A DNA stretch of 64,000 bases from Pseudomonas sp. PSKL.D1 (lineage in GTDB: Bacteria > Pseudomonadota > Gammaproteobacteria > Pseudomonadales > Pseudomonadaceae), in assembly GCF_028898945.1 (NCBI RefSeq), contig NZ_CP118607.1:3396001-3460000 (forward strand). The letters run 5' to 3'. Shown one piece after another: positions 60,572 to 64,000 of the stretch; within the stretch, counting starts at the first letter, position 1, and every line of letters begins with the position of its first letter. The notes below the pieces were generated by a model. That model searched no databases and had not been told where the DNA came from. It worked only from the letters and a program-made list of their open reading frames with translations. A program made the translations under genes and the position numbers.

Positions 60572-61819
60572 ATGCGCATCGCCATCATTGGCAGCGGTAT
60601 CGCCGGGCTGACCTGCGCCCACCTGCTGTGCCGCCAGCATGAGATCACCGTGTTCGAGGCAGCCAGCTGGGTCGGCGGGCATACTCACACCGTTGACGTG
60701 CAATGGCGCGGTCAAGCGTACGCGGTGGACACGGGTTTCATCGTATTCAACGACTGGACCTACCCACACTTCATCCGCTTGCTCACGCACCTGAAGGTGC
60801 CCTCACGCCCCACCGAAATGAGCTTCTCGGTGCACGACCCGCGCACGGGCTTCGAGTACAACGGCCATGACCTGAACACCCTGTTCGCCCAACGCCGCAA
60901 CCTGCTGTCGCCGGGGTTCTGGGGCATGCTGCGCGACATTCTGCGTTTTAACCGCCAGGCCATCGCCGACCTCGACGCCCAACGCATCGATGCCGGCACC
61001 ACGCTGGGCAGCTACCTGCACGAACACGGCTACGGCAACCGCTTCATCGAGCACTACATCGTGCCCATGGGCTCGGCGATCTGGTCGATGCCGTGCGCTG
61101 AAATGCTCGCCTTCCCCCTGCAGTTTTTCGTGCGCTTTTGCCGCAACCATGGGCTGTTGTCGGTCAGCAACCGGCCGCAATGGCGGGTGATCGAAGGCGG
61201 TTCGCGCAGCTACCTTGCGCCGCTGTGCCGGCCCTTTGCCGAGCGCATTCGCCTCAACTGCCCGGTCAGCCGGGTGGCCCGGGACGAGGCCGGCGTGACG
61301 CTGCACAGCCCGGCCGGGCCGGAGCGTTTCGACAAGGTGGTGTTCGCTTGCCACAGCGACCAGGCCCTGGCGCTGCTCGAAGCGCCCAGCACAGACGAAC
61401 GTGCAGTGTTGGCGGCCATTACCTACGCCAGCAATGACGTGGTGCTGCACACCGACACCCGGCTGCTGCCCCGCCGTCGTCGGGCCTGGGCCAGCTGGAA
61501 CTACCGGCTGGGCGGCCCCGGGCATGCCCCCGCAGCGCTCACCTATGACATGAACATCCTGCAAGGTTTGCAGGCACCGGTCACGTTCTGCGTAAGCCTG
61601 AACCAGACAGCGCTGGTGGACCCTGCGCAAATCCTCGCCCGTTTCGACTACGCACACCCGCAGTACAGCCTGGCCGCCGTGGCCGCCCAGGCACGCCAGG
61701 ACGAGCTGCAAGGCCAGCAGCACAGCTATTACTGCGGCGCCTACTGGGCCAACGGTTTCCACGAGGACGGCGTGCTAAGCGCACTGAACGTGGCCGAACA
61801 TTTCGGAGAACGCCTGTGA
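60572..61819 (+). CDS. FAD-dependent amine oxidase-like protein of the light-type operon
   Basis: From the ATG at 60572 the protein has 415 residues. IAIIGSGIAGLTCAHLL is the FAD loop and EAASWVGGHTHTVDVQWRG the second glycine stretch. VIEGGSRSYLAPLCRPFAERI and NVLHTD-like blocks (SNDVVLHTDTRLLPRRRRAW) are characteristic of the conserved family found with CFA synthase and DUF1365 genes. It may desaturate or oxidise a fatty acyl chain, as needed to form furan fatty acids; this is an inference from context. It overlaps the DUF1365 gene. Confidence 0.88.
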   Translation: MRIAIIGSGIAGLTCAHLLCRQHEITVFEAASWVGGHTHTVDVQWRGQAYAVDTGFIVFNDWTYPHFIRLLTHLKVPSRPTEMSFSVHDPRTGFEYNGHDLNTLFAQRRNLLSPGFWGMLRDILRFNRQAIADLDAQRIDAGTTLGSYLHEHGYGNRFIEHYIVPMGSAIWSMPCAEMLAFPLQFFVRFCRNHGLLSVSNRPQWRVIEGGSRSYLAPLCRPFAERIRLNCPVSRVARDEAGVTLHSPAGPERFDKVVFACHSDQALALLEAPSTDERAVLAAITYASNDVVLHTDTRLLPRRRRAWASWNYRLGGPGHAPAALTYDMNILQGLQAPVTFCVSLNQTALVDPAQILARFDYAHPQYSLAAVAAQARQDELQGQQHSYYCGAYWANGFHEDGVLSALNVAEHFGERL

Positions 61820-62613
61820 CCAGCAGCCTGTGCCATGGCTGGGTCAGCCATCGACGCTCCAGCCCCAGGCCCCATGCGTTCCGCTACCGCATCGGCATGT
61901 TCTACCTGGACCTGGCTGAAGACCCTGCCCTGCTGCTCGGCCGCAAGCGGTTTGCCCCGCTGTGCTGGCGCGAAACCGACTACCTGCCCTCGCTCACCCG
62001 TACAGGCACACCGCTGGCCGACGCTGCCCGCCAGCTGGTCGGCCAGGCCACCGGGCAACCGCCCCGGGGAGCCGTACATCTGCTCACCCAGCCCCGTTGC
62101 TGGGGGTTGTCGTTCAACCCGGTGAGCGTTTACTTCTGCCATGACCTCGACGGGGTGCTGGCGGCCCTGCTGCTGGAAGTGCGCAACACACCATGGCGGG
62201 AGCGCTTCCATTACGTATTGCCCGTGCACGGCAACCTGGCCCAGCCGTTCGCCATGGCCAAGGCGTTTCATGTTTCGCCCTTTCTGCCGCTGGACATGGA
62301 TTACCGCTTGCGCTTCGCCCTTGATGCCCGGCACGTTCGTGTACACATGGAAAACTGGCACGACGGGCAGAAGGTGTTCGCAGCCGACCTGGCCCTGCAA
62401 CGCCAGCCCCTGGATCGCGCTGCCGTGCGCAGGCACATCTTCACCTTCCCCTGGATGAGCCTGCGCACGGTCTCGGCCATTTACTGGCAAGCCCTGCGCC
62501 TGCTGTTCAAACGCACCCCTGTTCACGATCACGCAGCCAGCCGGGGCCACCTCGCGCTGGGCCACCCCGTTTGCGAGGAACCCGACCATGCCCAATCCCA
62601 CCCTGAGCGTTAG
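61816..62613 (+). CDS. DUF1365 protein, GTG start
   Basis: The 265-residue protein starts at a GTG that overlaps the preceding stop (GTGA). It contains CHGWVSHRRSSPRPHAFRYRI, RCWGLSFNPVSVYFCHD and MDYRLRFALDARHVRVHMENW, all typical of DUF1365, which has no established activity and nearly always sits between the flavin protein and a CFA-type methyltransferase. It overlaps the CFA-type gene by 26 bases. Confidence 0.9.
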   Translation: MTSSLCHGWVSHRRSSPRPHAFRYRIGMFYLDLAEDPALLLGRKRFAPLCWRETDYLPSLTRTGTPLADAARQLVGQATGQPPRGAVHLLTQPRCWGLSFNPVSVYFCHDLDGVLAALLLEVRNTPWRERFHYVLPVHGNLAQPFAMAKAFHVSPFLPLDMDYRLRFALDARHVRVHMENWHDGQKVFAADLALQRQPLDRAAVRRHIFTFPWMSLRTVSAIYWQALRLLFKRTPVHDHAASRGHLALGHPVCEEPDHAQSHPER

Positions 62614-63847
62614 CAAAACGGCAGGCCTCACGCCCTGGCTCGGCGGCGTGGCCCGCAGCGCCGTGCTGGCTCAGTTGCAACGCCTGAGCCACGGCCACTT
62701 GCGGGTTATCAGCCATGACCGGCAGTGGACCTTTGGCGATGTGGGCAGCCCGCTGTACGCCGAAATCGAAGTGCTCGATGAGGCCGCGTGGAGCCTGGTG
62801 GCGGGCAATGGCTCGATCGGCGCGGGCGAAGGCTACATCCACGGTTACTGGCGCAGCCCGGACCTCGCCGCCGTGACCCGGGTGTTCGTGGCCAACCTCG
62901 ACGTGCTCGACGCCATGGAAACCGGCCTGGCACGCTTCGGCCGGCCGGCATTGCGCCTGCTGCACAGGTTCAACCGCAACAACCGGCGCGGCGCGCGGCG
63001 CAACATCCTGGCCCACTACGACCTGGGCAATGCGTTGTTCGAGCAGTTGCTCGACCCTACCCTGATGTACTCGGCCGCCCAGTTCGACAGCCCCGAACAA
63101 ACACTTGAACAGGCCCAGCTCAACAAGCTGGAGCGGATTTGCGAAAAGCTCGAACTCAAACCCCACGAACACCTGCTGGAAATCGGCAGCGGCTGGGGCA
63201 GCCTGGCCATTTATGCCGCCACCCGCCACGGTTGCCGTGTCACCACCACGACGCTGTCCGAAGCGCAGTACACGTATACCCTGGGCCGCGTGAAAGCGCT
63301 GGGCCTGGAACAGCGCATCACGGTGCTGCGCGAGGACTACCGCGACCTGCGCGGTCAGTTCGACAAACTGGTGTCGATCGAGATGATCGAAGCCGTCGGC
63401 CACCGCTATTTGCCCACCTACTTTCGCCAATGCGCCAGGCTGCTCAAGGAGGACGGGCTGTTGCTGTTGCAGGCCATCACCATCCGCGACCAGCGCTATG
63501 CCCAGGCGCAACGCTCGGTGGATTTCATCCAGCGCTACATCTTCCCCGGCGGCGCCCTGCCCTCGCTGAGCGTGCTGCTCGATACCGCCAGCCGCCAGAC
63601 CGAACTGAACCTGGTGCACATGGAGGACTTCGGCGCCGGTTACGCCCGGACCTTGCGCCATTGGCGCGACAACCTGCGCCAGAGCCGCGCAACGCTGCTG
63701 GAGCTGGGTTATGACGACACCTTCCAGCGCCTGTGGGAGTTTTACCTGTGTTATTGCCAGGGCGGTTTCGAAGAGCGGACCATCGGCGTGGCGCAACTGC
63801 TGTGGGCTGCGCCAAAGGCCCGGCGGGCGCCTTTGCCGATCGGTTGA
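62588..63847 (+). CDS. Cyclopropane-fatty-acid synthase family methyltransferase (Cfa/UfaM-like)
   Basis: A 419-residue SAM-dependent enzyme of the CFA synthase family. The SAM loop is LLEIGSGWGSLAIYAAT, and QRSVDFIQRYIFPGGALPSLS, EMIEAVGHRYLP and EDFGAGYARTLRHW are family blocks. In this operon type the enzyme methylates an unsaturated phospholipid acyl chain; homologues in Rhodobacter and P. putida (UfaM) act in furan fatty acid formation, which protects from singlet oxygen. Whether this one makes a cyclopropane or a methylated diene precursor cannot be told from the sequence. Confidence 0.88.
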   Translation: MPNPTLSVSKTAGLTPWLGGVARSAVLAQLQRLSHGHLRVISHDRQWTFGDVGSPLYAEIEVLDEAAWSLVAGNGSIGAGEGYIHGYWRSPDLAAVTRVFVANLDVLDAMETGLARFGRPALRLLHRFNRNNRRGARRNILAHYDLGNALFEQLLDPTLMYSAAQFDSPEQTLEQAQLNKLERICEKLELKPHEHLLEIGSGWGSLAIYAATRHGCRVTTTTLSEAQYTYTLGRVKALGLEQRITVLREDYRDLRGQFDKLVSIEMIEAVGHRYLPTYFRQCARLLKEDGLLLLQAITIRDQRYAQAQRSVDFIQRYIFPGGALPSLSVLLDTASRQTELNLVHMEDFGAGYARTLRHWRDNLRQSRATLLELGYDDTFQRLWEFYLCYCQGGFEERTIGVAQLLWAAPKARRAPLPIG

Positions 63848-63849
63848 GC

Positions 63850-64000
63850 ATGGGCCGCGCCTGGCTGGTGGGCAATGCGGTGTGGCTGCAGCTGGGGTGG
63901 TGGGCATGTGTGCTGGGCGCTCAACGGCCCTGGCTGCTGATGGCGGCGCCGATTGGCCTGGGGGTCCACTTGTGGTTGTGCCGCCAGCGCGCTGCGGAAA
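63850..64000 (+). CDS. DUF2878-type membrane protein, 5' part (runs off window)
   Basis: ATG at 63850, two bases after the CFA-type stop. The 50 visible residues (MGRAWLVGNAVWLQLGWWAC, then a second helix at about 30-45, LMAAPIGLGVHLWLC) are hydrophobic and fit the DUF2878 family that follows CFA and DUF1365 genes in many proteobacteria. The 3' end is outside the window. Confidence 0.75.
   Translation, partial: MGRAWLVGNAVWLQLGWWACVLGAQRPWLLMAAPIGLGVHLWLCRQRAAE

Overview
The window is chromosomal DNA of a Pseudomonas of the P. putida group. The grounds are the high G+C, strongly phased coding sequence; seven GGAGCGG-type inverted REP/REPIN elements between genes; the gene set (carboxynorspermidine module, DUF3300/DUF2950 pair, three-subunit FAD-linked sugar dehydrogenase, YeiE/YeiH-like pair, PpnN); and a promoter carrying the direct repeats known for the P. 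putida PplR/LitR light regulators. I see no rRNA gene, intact tRNA, integrase, transposase or CRISPR array. Genes are densely packed and mostly of the core/accessory metabolic type.

Layout. 1-578: 5' part of a RIO-type kinase. 0.6-7.5 kb: a non-phosphorylative pentonate (Weimberg-type) catabolic locus, with a leftward operon (MFS uptake, AraD1-like dehydratase, ketoglutarate semialdehyde dehydrogenase) and a rightward IlvD/Edd dehydratase followed by a FadR-type GntR regulator; two matching palindromes lie in the divergent promoter. 7.5-10.9 kb: envelope proteins (DUF2950, DUF3300, a small lipoprotein, a TorF-type porin). 11-13.8 kb: LysR regulator and gamma-glutamyltransferase. 13.9-16.8 kb: ECF sigma/anti-sigma operon divergent from a catalase-like peroxidase and cytochrome b561, sharing a mirror-image promoter region. 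16.9-24.3 kb: MFS exporter, XRE-cupin regulator, a TetR-controlled isomerase/SDR pair, a periplasmic HExxH protein, a bile-acid-symporter-type carrier, a class C beta-lactamase, and a small protein with a folded leader. 24.6-30.6 kb: small proteins, EamA and NCS1 transporters, YghU-type GST, an amidase. 30.8-33.1 kb: carboxynorspermidine decarboxylase and dehydrogenase (sym-norspermidine/spermidine route). 33.2-34.9 kb: an A+T-rich two-gene insert encoding an EEP-fold nuclease/phosphatase and an unrecognised basic-tailed partner, bounded by two strong stem-loops. 34.9-40.8 kb: methyltransferase, a frameshifted gene, malate:quinone oxidoreductase, and the radical SAM/DUF4130-type DNA repair pair. 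41-51 kb: Fur-controlled TonB receptor, GNAT, LysR + YeiH, PpnN, diguanylate cyclase, PLD-type PssA, GlxA/AraC regulator. 51.1-55 kb: FAD-linked gluconate/sugar dehydrogenase complex with triheme cytochrome c. 55.5-59.2 kb: alpha/beta hydrolase and a large HD-GYP phosphodiesterase. 59.3-64 kb: a light-type (PplR box) operon for fatty-acid modification (SnoaL-like, SDR, flavin amine oxidase-like, DUF1365, cyclopropane/furan fatty acid synthase-like, DUF2878), running off the window.

The points most worth a second look are: the tandem PplR/LitR boxes driving the lipid-modification operon; the mirror-image ECF promoters; the A+T-rich EEP nuclease plus unknown partner module, which is the best candidate here for an undescribed system; the helix-phased twin operators of the pentonate locus; the radical SAM/DUF4130 DNA repair pair; and the structured leader with a Crc/Hfq-like CA motif before the 110-residue protein.
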